Positions 53,374 to 64,000 of a stretch of 64,000 nt of DNA are shown piece by piece. Within the stretch, counting starts at the first letter, position 1. The number at the start of each line of letters is the position of its first letter. Made by a program: the position numbers and the translations under genes. The notes beneath the pieces were generated by a model, which saw only the letters and a program-made list of their open reading frames with translations, did no database searches and was not told where the DNA came from. This DNA is from Candidatus Methanimicrococcus odontotermitis (GTDB lineage: Archaea > Halobacteriota > Methanosarcinia > Methanosarcinales > Methanosarcinaceae): assembly GCA_031286065.1 (NCBI GenBank), contig JAITUZ010000039.1, forward strand, positions 1 to 64,000. The letters are read 5' to 3'.

Positions 53374-53967
53374 CTAAAGAATATACAGAGCACCTAATAT
53401 AATCGGTAATGTTAATGCTACAAATAAAAATACATACGAATATGATATAAATTTTTGTTTTTTATCATTAATATCTCTTCTATTTAAATGCACTTCATTC
53501 AAATCACTTACATATAAAGAATCAAGTGCAATGCCATTAATCATAACATTTGTATACACACTGTCCATCTTATCAATGGTCCCCATGTCTAAGTAACGTC
53601 CGTGAACCTGTGCTCTAACACCATACATAAGACTGATGAATAAAAACATGTATGTCAGCCCTAAGAATAAATATAATCTGCCGCCTGCTAAAATAATAAT
53701 TTTTGATGAAAAAACGGTCAAAACAGCTAATGAATATATTGAAATAACTGTAAAAATCCCATTCGTTTGAGTAAACAAAGTTTCCTGTCTCATATTTTCA
53801 GATTGATAACCAAAATTTCCAATTTTAATTAATTGTTCAAACAACATTTTATTCCGGCGTTCTATTTCTTCAATTGTCTCCCACTCATCATCTTCTCCCC
53901 ATTCTTCTTCATCTTCGATTTGTATATTCTCTTGATTTTGTTCCGGTGTTTCCGTTTGCTCAGACAT
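53374..53967 (-). CDS. Multi-TM membrane protein with acidic N-terminus; ends in TAG, with 13 sense codons to a following TAA
   Basis: Three hydrophobic segments (IFTVISIYSLAVLTVFSSKIIIL, LYLFLGLTYMFLFISLMYGV, YVFLFVALTLPIILGALYI); stop 'cta' at 53374-53376 on +. Confidence 0.75.
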   Translation of the reverse strand: MSEQTETPEQNQENIQIEDEEEWGEDDEWETIEEIERRNKMLFEQLIKIGNFGYQSENMRQETLFTQTNGIFTVISIYSLAVLTVFSSKIIILAGGRLYLFLGLTYMFLFISLMYGVRAQVHGRYLDMGTIDKMDSVYTNVMINGIALDSLYVSDLNEVHLNRRDINDKKQKFISYSYVFLFVALTLPIILGALYIL

Positions 53968-54223
53968 GCTTTGAGTTATCAGATTAAAAATCTATATAAT
54001 GATTGCTTTTTTTTCAGGGTTTATGCCCCAATTGATTTGTACAAAATTAACATTAAACGAATATTAACGAAGCTGCGCGAAAAATGAAGAAGTTCGAATT
54101 ATTGCTTATTTTTATGAATGACCGTTCACCCTTCCGATGAAAAAAAATAAATAGTAAATACGTAAGTCTAAAAACAAAGATTGTATTGGCAACGATACAG
54201 AGGAATTTTGCAAGAGGCATAAT

Positions 54224-54622
54224 ATGGAGAAAATGAAAGATATTCTCGGAGAAACAATGGATTTGGTGATCGTTTCACTTAATGAAGACGAAGATTACGG
54301 CATTTGCATGATATCGGTTCGTGACGATGACCCCATTTATCAAATTAAAATGTTCCAAAATCCCTTGGATTTGGACGACAAAAGCTTGGCAAAAGCGTTG
54401 GAAGAACTTGAAGATTATTCAAAAGTCTTCACCGAAGAATCAAATGATATCCATGAAATTTTAAACATCCACCGCGATTTCTGGCTTCATCCGGAAATCA
54501 CGTCTGACGACTGCGACAAACTGCCTGTCGCGATCGTTTCAAACTTGCCGGAATTGGAAGAAATCATCCGCAAAGAAAAATTGAAAGGACTTTTCAACTA
54601 TTTCGCGCTGGATAATAAATAA
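54224..54622 (+). CDS. Conserved hypothetical protein, 132 aa
   Basis: Intact ORF with normal coding bias. Confidence 0.55.
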   Translation: MEKMKDILGETMDLVIVSLNEDEDYGICMISVRDDDPIYQIKMFQNPLDLDDKSLAKALEELEDYSKVFTEESNDIHEILNIHRDFWLHPEITSDDCDKLPVAIVSNLPELEEIIRKEKLKGLFNYFALDNK

Positions 54623-54732
54623 GATTTATTTTTCACGATTTTATCTTATTTACCGGTTAACTTTTTTAATTTTTCAAACTTTATCGGATTTCTTTTTTCA
54701 ACCTTATTCTGATTCCGGTTTTCAAGCTTATT

Positions 54733-54770
54733 CAGAGTTATTTTTTCAGAGTTATTTTTTCAGAGTTATT
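54733..54770. repeat. 14-bp tandem repeat CAGAGTTATTTTTT (2.7 copies) in a degenerate repeat tract
   Basis: 54733-54746, 54747-54760, 54761-54770; related TTCAAA(C/T)TTAATCTTATTT copies follow. Confidence 0.85.
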
Positions 54771-55091
54771 CGGATTTATTCAAATTTAATCTTATTTTTT
54801 TCAAACTTAATCTTATTTCTTTTTTCAACCGGATTCCGGCGTTTTTTCAAAAACGGATGAAATCGCCGCCGATGCTTTTTTAGAATGATAACAAGGCAGT
54901 GCGGCGAGCATACATCATAAGGTTATACGAATAGAATAATAAAAACATATGAAAATAAAAATAATAAACGAATAGAATAATTAGAAATATTTACAAATAA
55001 TATTAGAAAGATACAATTATATAATTAGTAGAGATAAGTAAAGCTGAACAATGTGTTCAAACCAAAAACGGATTAAACGAATATTGCGGAG

Positions 55092-56783
<1,692 letters not shown>

Positions 56784-57168
56784 ATTAATTCTTCTTGATA
56801 TTTTTTTCAATTTTTTATTTTTTCAACCGATTCTTATTTTTTAATTTTCCGGTTTTTATTTTTCCATTTTATTAATTCCCTGATATCTGTTTTTTCACAG
56901 CCTTAGAAGTTTTTAACGTTTTATCAGCGATTCAAAAATTCGAAACATCCGTTAAAAATATTCGAACTCAAACACCGACTAAACCCTGAAAAATAAGAAT
57001 CGTCAAAAAAACAAAACCCTCAAAAATCTGCTCTTTCCGCACTCTTAAAAACCTGTCTTTTCATAATAATTTCGCAAAAGGCGAAAGCTATTTTATGTAA
57101 ATGCCTCTTAATTCTTTCACATACCGTTCAAGAATTATTTTTAAAAAAGATTACAGGAGAAAACAACC

Positions 57169-58149
57169 GTGTTTCCGCAGACCCGAATGAGACGTTTAAG
57201 ATACGGGAAATTAAAAGACATGGTCAGAGAAAACACGCTGACCGTCAATGATTTGATTTATCCGTTATTCGTGGATGAAACAGCGGACAAAAAAATCGAT
57301 GTCGCTTCCATGCCGGGCGTCTCACGCTTCCCGCCGTCTCAAGCCGCTGACGCCGCCCGCGAAGCTTATGAATTAGGAATTCCCGCCGTTCTGATTTTCG
57401 GAATTCCGAAGATAAAAGACGCCGAAGGGACATCCGCTTACGGCGATGACGATGTTGTCCAAAAAGCCGTCCGCGCGATTAAGGCGGAATTCGGAAAAGA
57501 TTTGATTGTGATAACCGACTTGTGCATGTGCGAATATACCGACCACGGCCACTGCGGAATCGTGAATTTTGAAACGCATGATGTTGTCAACGACCTGACA
57601 CTTCCGATCCTCGGCAAAATCGCCGTCAGCCACGCGAAAGCCGGCGCGGATATCATTGCGCCGTCCGGAATGATGGACGGCATGATTGAAGCGATCCGCT
57701 CGGCATTGGATGAAAACGGCTTTGAGAACACGCCAATCATGTCATATTCTTCAAAATACGCGTCCGTCTTCTACGGTCCGTTTCGGGATGCGGCCGACTC
57801 GGGATTCTGTTTCGGCGACCGCTCGGAATATCAGATGGACCCCGCAAACGGCGATGAAGCCGTTCGCGAAACCGAATTGGATGTTTTGGAAGGCGCCGAC
57901 ATGCTGATGGTTAAGCCTGGAATGCCTTATTTGGATATCGTTTACAGAATCAAGCAGGAATTCGGATTGCCGCTTGCCGTTTATCAGGTCAGCGGCGAAT
58001 ACGCGATGATCAAAGCGGCGGCGGCAAACGGCTGGCTGGATGAAAAGAAAGCGTTTTACGAAGCCTGCCTTTCTATGAAAAGAGCCGGCGCCGACATGAT
58101 TATTACTTATTACGCCAAAGAACTGGCGGCGATTTTAGCGGAAAAATGA
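57169..58149 (+). CDS. hemB: Delta-aminolevulinic acid dehydratase (porphobilinogen synthase)
   Basis: [57 protein letters not shown]. Confidence 0.97.
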   Translation: MFPQTRMRRLRYGKLKDMVRENTLTVNDLIYPLFVDETADKKIDVASMPGVSRFPPSQAADAAREAYELGIPAVLIFGIPKIKDAEGTSAYGDDDVVQKAVRAIKAEFGKDLIVITDLCMCEYTDHGHCGIVNFETHDVVNDLTLPILGKIAVSHAKAGADIIAPSGMMDGMIEAIRSALDENGFENTPIMSYSSKYASVFYGPFRDAADSGFCFGDRSEYQMDPANGDEAVRETELDVLEGADMLMVKPGMPYLDIVYRIKQEFGLPLAVYQVSGEYAMIKAAAANGWLDEKKAFYEACLSMKRAGADMIITYYAKELAAILAEK

Positions 58150-58153
58150 AACG

Positions 58154-59428
58154 GTGAAAAGAATGAATTTTGAGAGATCCGAAAAATTATACAATAAAGC
58201 AAAAACGCTGATTCCGGGAGGTGTCAGCAGTCCGGTCCGCGCAATTAAACCGTTTCCGTTTTACACCGCTTCCGCAAACGGTTCCAAAATTTATGATGAA
58301 GACGGCAACGCTTTCATTGACTACTGCATGGCCTACGGCCCGATGATTTTAGGACATAATCCGCCGGCCGTCAGGCAAGCCGTTGAAAATCAATTGAACA
58401 AAGGATGGCTTTACGGAACGCCGAACGCGTTGGAAATCGAAATGGCGGACCGAATCAAGGGGTTATACCCGTCCGTTGAAATGATGCGCTTCGTGTCTTC
58501 CGGATCGGAAGCGACGATGAGCGCGATTCGTCTGGCGCGCGGGTTCACGAAGAAGAATAAAATCATTAAAATCGAAGGCGGTTTTCACGGCGCGCATGAC
58601 GCGGTTTTGGTAAAAGCCGGCTCCGGAGCGACAACGCACGGGGAGCCGAATTCTCCCGGAATACCGGCGAGCGTGACGGAACACACACTTCAGGTACCCT
58701 ATAATGATATCGAAAAAATGACCGAGGTCATCGAGAAGAACAGAAACGATATGGCTGCCGTTATCATGGAGCCGGTCCTCGGAAACATCGGGCCTGTTTT
58801 GCCGGAAGGCGATTATTTAAAAGAAATCCGCGCGGTTACGGCGGAAAATGATGTTTTGCTGATTTTTGACGAAGTGATCACCGGATTCCGTTTGGCTCCG
58901 GGCGGCGCGCAGGAATATTTCGGGATCAAGCCGGATTTGACAACGCTTGGAAAAATCGCCGGCGGCGGGATGCCGATTGGGATATTCGGCGGCCGTAAAG
59001 ACGTTATGGAAATGATTTCCCCCAACGGTCCCGTTTACCAAGCGGGAACATTCAGCGGGAGCCCGTGTTCCATGTCGGCCGGCATCGCCGTTTTAGATTA
59101 CTTGAAAGAAAATAAAGTTCAAGAAATATTGAACAAACGCGGCGATGTTTTCAGAAAAATGCTTTCGGATGTTGTCGGCGATAAAAAGCCGGATTATTAT
59201 GTCGGCGGCTTATCCTCCCTGTTTGTGATATTCTTCGGCGGAAAGCCGCGAAACTATCAGGACGTTTTGAAATGCGATTCCGCCGGCTATATGGAATTTT
59301 TCCGTAAAATGCTGAACTCCGGCGTCTTCCTGCCGCCTTCTCAATTTGAAACGAATTTCATTTCATTGGCGCATACAGACGAAGATTTCAATAAAACGGC
59401 TGAAGCGGTTGAAAAAAGTTTGATTTAA
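58154..59428 (+). CDS. hemL: Glutamate-1-semialdehyde aminotransferase
   Basis: [51 protein letters not shown]. Confidence 0.97.
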   Translation: MKRMNFERSEKLYNKAKTLIPGGVSSPVRAIKPFPFYTASANGSKIYDEDGNAFIDYCMAYGPMILGHNPPAVRQAVENQLNKGWLYGTPNALEIEMADRIKGLYPSVEMMRFVSSGSEATMSAIRLARGFTKKNKIIKIEGGFHGAHDAVLVKAGSGATTHGEPNSPGIPASVTEHTLQVPYNDIEKMTEVIEKNRNDMAAVIMEPVLGNIGPVLPEGDYLKEIRAVTAENDVLLIFDEVITGFRLAPGGAQEYFGIKPDLTTLGKIAGGGMPIGIFGGRKDVMEMISPNGPVYQAGTFSGSPCSMSAGIAVLDYLKENKVQEILNKRGDVFRKMLSDVVGDKKPDYYVGGLSSLFVIFFGGKPRNYQDVLKCDSAGYMEFFRKMLNSGVFLPPSQFETNFISLAHTDEDFNKTAEAVEKSLI

Positions 59429-59508
59429 ACGGAAGAAAGGGAAAAATGGAACACGGCATCAAATTTTTGAGATGAAGACAACAACGGGAAACAAAAGGGA
59501 ATAAGAGG

Positions 59509-60447
59509 ATGATTATCGGAACAAGAGGAAGCCGGCTCGCGCTGGTTCAAACGAGAAAAGTCGCCGCTTTGCTGAAAGAAAAAGGAGTTGAAACGGAAGA
59601 GCAAATTATTAAAACGGACGGTGACCGCTTCACGGACAGGCCGCTTTATCAGATTTCAACCGGTGTCGGCGCGTTCGTCCGCGAACTTGATGACGCGATG
59701 ATTGCAGAAGGCATCGAACTCACCGTCCACTCAATGAAAGATCTGCCGACAGTCCGCCCGCCGGAATTGATTACGGCGGCCGTTCTGCCGCGCGATTCTC
59801 CTTATGATGTCCTTTTAACGAAGGACGGCTTAACGATTGACGAGCTGCCGAAAAACGCAGTCATCGGCACAAGTTCGATGCGCCGCCGCGCTCAGCTTCT
59901 GCGCTGCCGCCCCGATTTAATGATAGAAGACCTTCGCGGAAACATTGATACGCGCCTTCGAAAATTGGAAGAGGGGCAATATGACGGCATTATTTTGGCC
60001 GAAGCCGGTTTGGAGCGCATGGGATGGACCGACCGAGTCCGGACCCGTTTGGACATTGACGCGTTTACGCCGTCTCCGAATCAGGGAACGGTTGCCGTTG
60101 TCGCGCTTGCGGGAACGCCGGCTGTTGAAGCGGCCGCTCTGTTAAACGATGAAAACTCTCAAATCGAGACGAAAATCGAAAGACTGGTTGTCAAAGAGTT
60201 GGAAGGCGGCTGCACGACGCCGATTGGCGCTTACGCGAAGTTTGAGCAAAACGGCAAAAATATCCGCGTGCGCGCTGAAGTTCTCTCCTGCGACGGAACG
60301 AAAAGCATCAAAATCGATGAAAAGATTTCCGCTGAAAATTGGGAAGAAGAAGCTGAAAAACTCGGCAGGGAACTGGCGGACTCCGGAGGAAAATTGCTCG
60401 CGGAAGAAGCGATCTGTTATATTTCGGAATTAAAAGAAAAGAAATAA
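59509..60447 (+). CDS. hemC: Hydroxymethylbilane synthase
   Basis: IIGTRGSRLALVQT; VHSMKDLPT; IGTSSMRRRAQLL; ELEGGCTTPIGAYA. Confidence 0.97.
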   Translation: MIIGTRGSRLALVQTRKVAALLKEKGVETEEQIIKTDGDRFTDRPLYQISTGVGAFVRELDDAMIAEGIELTVHSMKDLPTVRPPELITAAVLPRDSPYDVLLTKDGLTIDELPKNAVIGTSSMRRRAQLLRCRPDLMIEDLRGNIDTRLRKLEEGQYDGIILAEAGLERMGWTDRVRTRLDIDAFTPSPNQGTVAVVALAGTPAVEAAALLNDENSQIETKIERLVVKELEGGCTTPIGAYAKFEQNGKNIRVRAEVLSCDGTKSIKIDEKISAENWEEEAEKLGRELADSGGKLLAEEAICYISELKEKK

Positions 60448-60457
60448 GGGAAAAATT

Positions 60458-61384
60458 ATGGTTTATTTAGCGGCAGGCGTCCTTCTAAAAAATCCGACAC
60501 TATTGGCGGCCGGCATTCTCGGAACGACAGGCGCGTCCATGACGCGTATGATTCGAAACGGCGCGGGCGGCGTTGTCACAAAATCAATCGGACCGGTCCC
60601 GGTTTACGGGCACGCCAATCCGTCGATGGTCACGCTCAACGCCGACGGCGGCAAAGGGCAAACGTTCGGTTATTTGAACGCGATGGGTCTCCCGAACCCT
60701 TCATACGGCGAATTTAAGCAGGAAATAGAATTCGCCAAAAAAAACGGTGACGCACCCGTCATCGCAAGTATTTTCGGCGGAGATTCAAAAGATTTTACGG
60801 CTGTCGCCGAAGGGCTCCTGCCGTCAAAGCCGGACGCTTTTGAATTGAATTTAAGCTGCCCGCACGCGAAAGGCTACGGAGCGGACATCGGCAGCCGGCC
60901 GTGTCATGTGGAAGAAATCACGGCGGCGGTCAAAAACGCCGTTGATGTTCCCGTTTGGGTAAAACTGACGCCGAATGTCGCCGACATCAAAGATATTGGT
61001 CTTGCAGCTCAAGCCGGCGGCGCTGACGCGGTTGTCGCCGTCAATACAGTTCGCGGAATGGCAATTGATATTTATTCGGGCTGGCCGGTCCTCGGCAACC
61101 GGTCAGGGGGCATGTCCGGACCCGCCGTAAAACCCGTCGCGGTGAAATGCGTTTATGATTTGTATGACGTTTTGGAAATTCCGGTCATCGGTGTCGGCGG
61201 CGTTTCCTGTTTTGAAGATATGATAGAAATGATGATGGCCGGCGCGTCGGCGGTTCAAATCGGTTCGGCGGTTTATGAAAACGAACATATTTTTACAGAT
61301 GTTTGGAGCGGCGCGCAGCGATTCATGAAAGAAAACGGTTACGCGTTTGACGAGCTCATCGGCATGGCGCACAGGAGGAAATAA
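60458..61384 (+). CDS. pyrD: Dihydroorotate dehydrogenase, catalytic subunit
   Basis: NPTLLAAGILGTTGASM; ELNLSCPHAKGYG; WVKLTPNV; IGVGGVSCFEDM. Confidence 0.95.
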   Translation: MVYLAAGVLLKNPTLLAAGILGTTGASMTRMIRNGAGGVVTKSIGPVPVYGHANPSMVTLNADGGKGQTFGYLNAMGLPNPSYGEFKQEIEFAKKNGDAPVIASIFGGDSKDFTAVAEGLLPSKPDAFELNLSCPHAKGYGADIGSRPCHVEEITAAVKNAVDVPVWVKLTPNVADIKDIGLAAQAGGADAVVAVNTVRGMAIDIYSGWPVLGNRSGGMSGPAVKPVAVKCVYDLYDVLEIPVIGVGGVSCFEDMIEMMMAGASAVQIGSAVYENEHIFTDVWSGAQRFMKENGYAFDELIGMAHRRK

Positions 61385-61385
61385 A

Positions 61386-62198
61386 ATGGCTGAAAACTGC
61401 CGCTGCTTTTCGGGCGGCTTTCCGATGAACGCGAAAATTATTGAAGTCGTCGACGAAACAAAAACGGGCAAAAGAACGCTTCTTTTTGACAAATCGTTTG
61501 AAAACATGCGCCCCGGCAATTTTTGCATGGTTTGGATTCACGGCGCGGATGAAATCCCGCTCGGCTGCGCCTATGAAAACGGCGTGACATTTCAGGCCGT
61601 CGGTCCCGCCACAAACGCTCTTTTTGAATTGAAAGCCGGCGACAGCGTCGGCCTCCGCGGCCCTCTCGGCACTCCGTTTACGTTTCCGGAGAAAGGAGAA
61701 GAGATTTTGATCATTTCAGGCGGTATCGGCGCGGCCCCGCTTGCGCCGCTGGCCGAAAAATCAAAAGAGATCGGCGCGGACGTGACAATTATTCTGGGCG
61801 CAAGAAGCGAAGCCGATTTGATTTTTGAAGAGCGCTTCAGCCGAACCGGAAAAGTCCTGCTCGCGACCGACGACGGAACCAAGGGCAGAAAAGGATTTGT
61901 GACGGACGTTTTAGCGGAACTCGACCCGGCGAAATTTCATAAAATTTATGTCTGCGGTCCCGAAATGATGATGAAATTCGTCATGAAACTCCTGATTGAA
62001 AAAGAAGCGCTTTCCAAAGCCGAGTTTTCAATGGAGCGTTACTTCAAATGCGGCATCGGCGTTTGCGGCGCCTGCTGCATCGATACGCTGGGTGTACGCG
62101 TCTGCAAAGACGGGCCTGTTTTCAAGGCGGAAACGCTGGTTGATTCCGAGTTCGGCAAATACCGTCGCGACGCTTCAGGGAAGAGAATTCCCTATTGA
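61386..62198 (+). CDS. pyrK: Dihydroorotate dehydrogenase electron-transfer subunit
   Basis: GLRGPLGTPFTFPEKGEEILIISGGIGAAPL; CGIGVCGACCIDTLGVRVCKDGPVF 2Fe-2S. Confidence 0.94.
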   Translation: MAENCRCFSGGFPMNAKIIEVVDETKTGKRTLLFDKSFENMRPGNFCMVWIHGADEIPLGCAYENGVTFQAVGPATNALFELKAGDSVGLRGPLGTPFTFPEKGEEILIISGGIGAAPLAPLAEKSKEIGADVTIILGARSEADLIFEERFSRTGKVLLATDDGTKGRKGFVTDVLAELDPAKFHKIYVCGPEMMMKFVMKLLIEKEALSKAEFSMERYFKCGIGVCGACCIDTLGVRVCKDGPVFKAETLVDSEFGKYRRDASGKRIPY

Positions 62199-62210
62199 TT
62201 TATTTTATTC

Positions 62211-62990
62211 TCAGTCTTCGCCCTGCAATCTCAAAATAATTGCTCTGAGAACGCTTCGCGGAAGAAAACGATGTCCGATTGATGAAATCTTATTCATTGC
62301 GCCGGGAACGGCAACGATTTTTCCGCGCGTCAGCGCGCCGTAGGAAAACAAAGCCGTTTCTTTGGCAGAAGCCGGTGTCAGCGCGCCGAACAATTTCCGC
62401 GCGCCGCTTCCGGCAACTTTTTCAAATCCTGTCGCCGCCGGCCCGGGACAAACCGCCGTTACCGTCACGCCGGTTCCTTTTAATTCGCCGGTCAGCGCTT
62501 CAGAGAAAGAAAGAACAAAAGCTTTTGAAGCGTAATATACCGACATATAAGGCCCCGGCGTGAAAGCCGCCATTGATGCCACATTCAAAATTTTGCCGTT
62601 GTTTCGCCGTCTCATTTGAGGGAGGTATAAGCGCGTCAGCTGCATGAGCGCAACAATGTTGACAGTGACCATTTTCAACTGCTTTTCCCAATCCGTGTCC
62701 GCGTAACGGCCGTAGTCTCCAAAACCCGCGTTGTTGACCAAAACCGTCACGTCGATTCCCGCTTGTTCCGTTTCAGTAAAAATGTCAAGAGCGGCATCTT
62801 TTTGAGACAGATCTTTGACAATGACAAAAACTTCCGCGCCGTTTTTTTCTTTCAATTCAGCGGCCAGCGCTTTTAATTTTTCTTGATTTCGGGCCGTTAA
62901 AACCAAATCATATCCGTTCGCCGCGAATATTTTAGCGAATTCATATCCGAACCCGCTTGAAGCGCCGGTGATCAATGCGGTTTTTTTCAT
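62211..62990 (-). CDS. Short-chain dehydrogenase/reductase
   Basis: MKKTALITGASSGFGYEFAK; VLVNNAGFGDYG; YYASKAF. Confidence 0.94.
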   Translation of the reverse strand: MKKTALITGASSGFGYEFAKIFAANGYDLVLTARNQEKLKALAAELKEKNGAEVFVIVKDLSQKDAALDIFTETEQAGIDVTVLVNNAGFGDYGRYADTDWEKQLKMVTVNIVALMQLTRLYLPQMRRRNNGKILNVASMAAFTPGPYMSVYYASKAFVLSFSEALTGELKGTGVTVTAVCPGPAATGFEKVAGSGARKLFGALTPASAKETALFSYGALTRGKIVAVPGAMNKISSIGHRFLPRSVLRAIILRLQGED

Positions 62991-63024
62991 ATCGTTTGCC
63001 TCCCTGATTCTTTGACACGGCAGC

Positions 63025-63915
63025 TTAGCGTTTCTTCGGATTTTGAAGTTCAAACGCCAGCTTCCGAATGCTTTGGGCGATCTGCCACTCCCCCGCGCCC
63101 CAGTGAACGACAATGCCGATCTGACCGTTGATTTGAACGATCTTTTCCGCGTTTTCGGATTTGCAGCAGCGCATGACAAACGGTTTTTCGGGTTTGGTCA
63201 AAGCGGAGCGCATCGGGCACATATCAATAAAATCATATTTTAAATTCGGATACAATTGCTGAATGATTTTTCGGGAAGTATCGCAGCCGACCAATGTCCA
63301 GCCGATTTCATTTTCATCCAATATGTCGGAATCTAAGAATTTTCCGGCCAGCCCTGAAGAACGGCAGGGATAAATGGTTTTATCGCCTTGATAAACGGAC
63401 AAGTCCACCGTTTTTGAAATGAATTTGATTTGAAGATCGCCGAACAAATTCGCGGCGTCCAGCCGTTCCACGCAATTCAAAAGCCACGGCGGTTCCGGCG
63501 GAAAAACATCGATCACTTCAATTTCAGAGATTTCGGAAACATCAGGATCTTTGACAAAAGTCAGATGTTTGTCGAATCCTTTAAAAACAACCGTTGTCGC
63601 CGGCGTTTGGCCGGAGTTCCGTCGTTCATTCTCCGCCGAAATCAAACGGGCGGCGGCTTCAATCAAAAAAGCGCGGTTTTTAATGTTCAATTCTTCGGGA
63701 CAAATCAGGATTTCATCTTCATTGGCGACGCGTTTTGACCTGACGGGCTCTCTGAGAAAACCGGATCCTTGATGTCCGATTTCATACAAATTATAGCCGG
63801 CATCCGTTTTTTCAAGAATATATTGAGACAGGAAATAAACTTTATCGGAAGCGGACGCTGTTTTTCCATATTCGGTCCATCCGATTGTTTTGTATTCATT
63901 CGGGAAAATCATCAT
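63025..63915 (-). CDS. Conserved methanogen hypothetical protein
   Basis: Intact 296-aa ORF; no family recognised with confidence. Confidence 0.55.
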   Translation of the reverse strand: MMIFPNEYKTIGWTEYGKTASASDKVYFLSQYILEKTDAGYNLYEIGHQGSGFLREPVRSKRVANEDEILICPEELNIKNRAFLIEAAARLISAENERRNSGQTPATTVVFKGFDKHLTFVKDPDVSEISEIEVIDVFPPEPPWLLNCVERLDAANLFGDLQIKFISKTVDLSVYQGDKTIYPCRSSGLAGKFLDSDILDENEIGWTLVGCDTSRKIIQQLYPNLKYDFIDMCPMRSALTKPEKPFVMRCCKSENAEKIVQINGQIGIVVHWGAGEWQIAQSIRKLAFELQNPKKR

Positions 63916-64000
63916 AATTCCTCTGCTGTTTTAATGAATTGAAAAGCGGTCTATAAAAAGATTACAGAAATGAAAACAAAATAAAAGACAGAATAAAAAG

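Overview
The window is a euryarchaeal, methanogen-like chromosome segment. Diagnostic genes include TBP, Rpo11/RpoL, exosome Csl4, Sep-tRNA:Cys-tRNA synthase, class I LysRS, archaeosortase, CTP-dependent riboflavin kinase/regulator and the AhbA/AhbB/AhbD heme route. I infer a Methanosarcinales-type organism, possibly near Methanimicrococcus, but this is untested. Most of the window is housekeeping: Lys, aromatic amino acid, purine, pyrimidine, heme, thiamine and riboflavin biosynthesis, tRNA synthetases and RNA machinery. Between these lie small accessory islets.

Main unusual signals:
(1) The N-terminus of a Type III R-M Mod methyltransferase runs off the left edge. It carries a G9 tract that puts it out of frame; 8 Gs would restore it. 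This is a candidate phase-variable archaeal Mod, coupled to a Fic gene.
(2) A surface protein with a signal peptide built on (TTAT)8 is a second candidate contingency locus.
(3) An ATPase + PD-(D/E)xK-like nuclease pair has an in-frame UAG inside the nuclease core. TAG is otherwise almost absent as a stop here (about 33 TAA, 30 TGA, 1 TAG by hand count), as expected in a pyrrolysine-decoding archaeon.
(4) An AbiE-type toxin-antitoxin pair with two overlapping inverted repeats on its promoter is inserted in the heme cluster.
(5) Homopolymer frameshifts disrupt an FeS oxidoreductase and a membrane-anchored protein; these may be assembly errors.
(6) A ~120-bp promoter-like sequence is triplicated upstream of a zinc-finger gene.
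(7) Csl4 has a long RG/SG-rich disordered extension.

All product calls come from reading motifs; no database search was possible.
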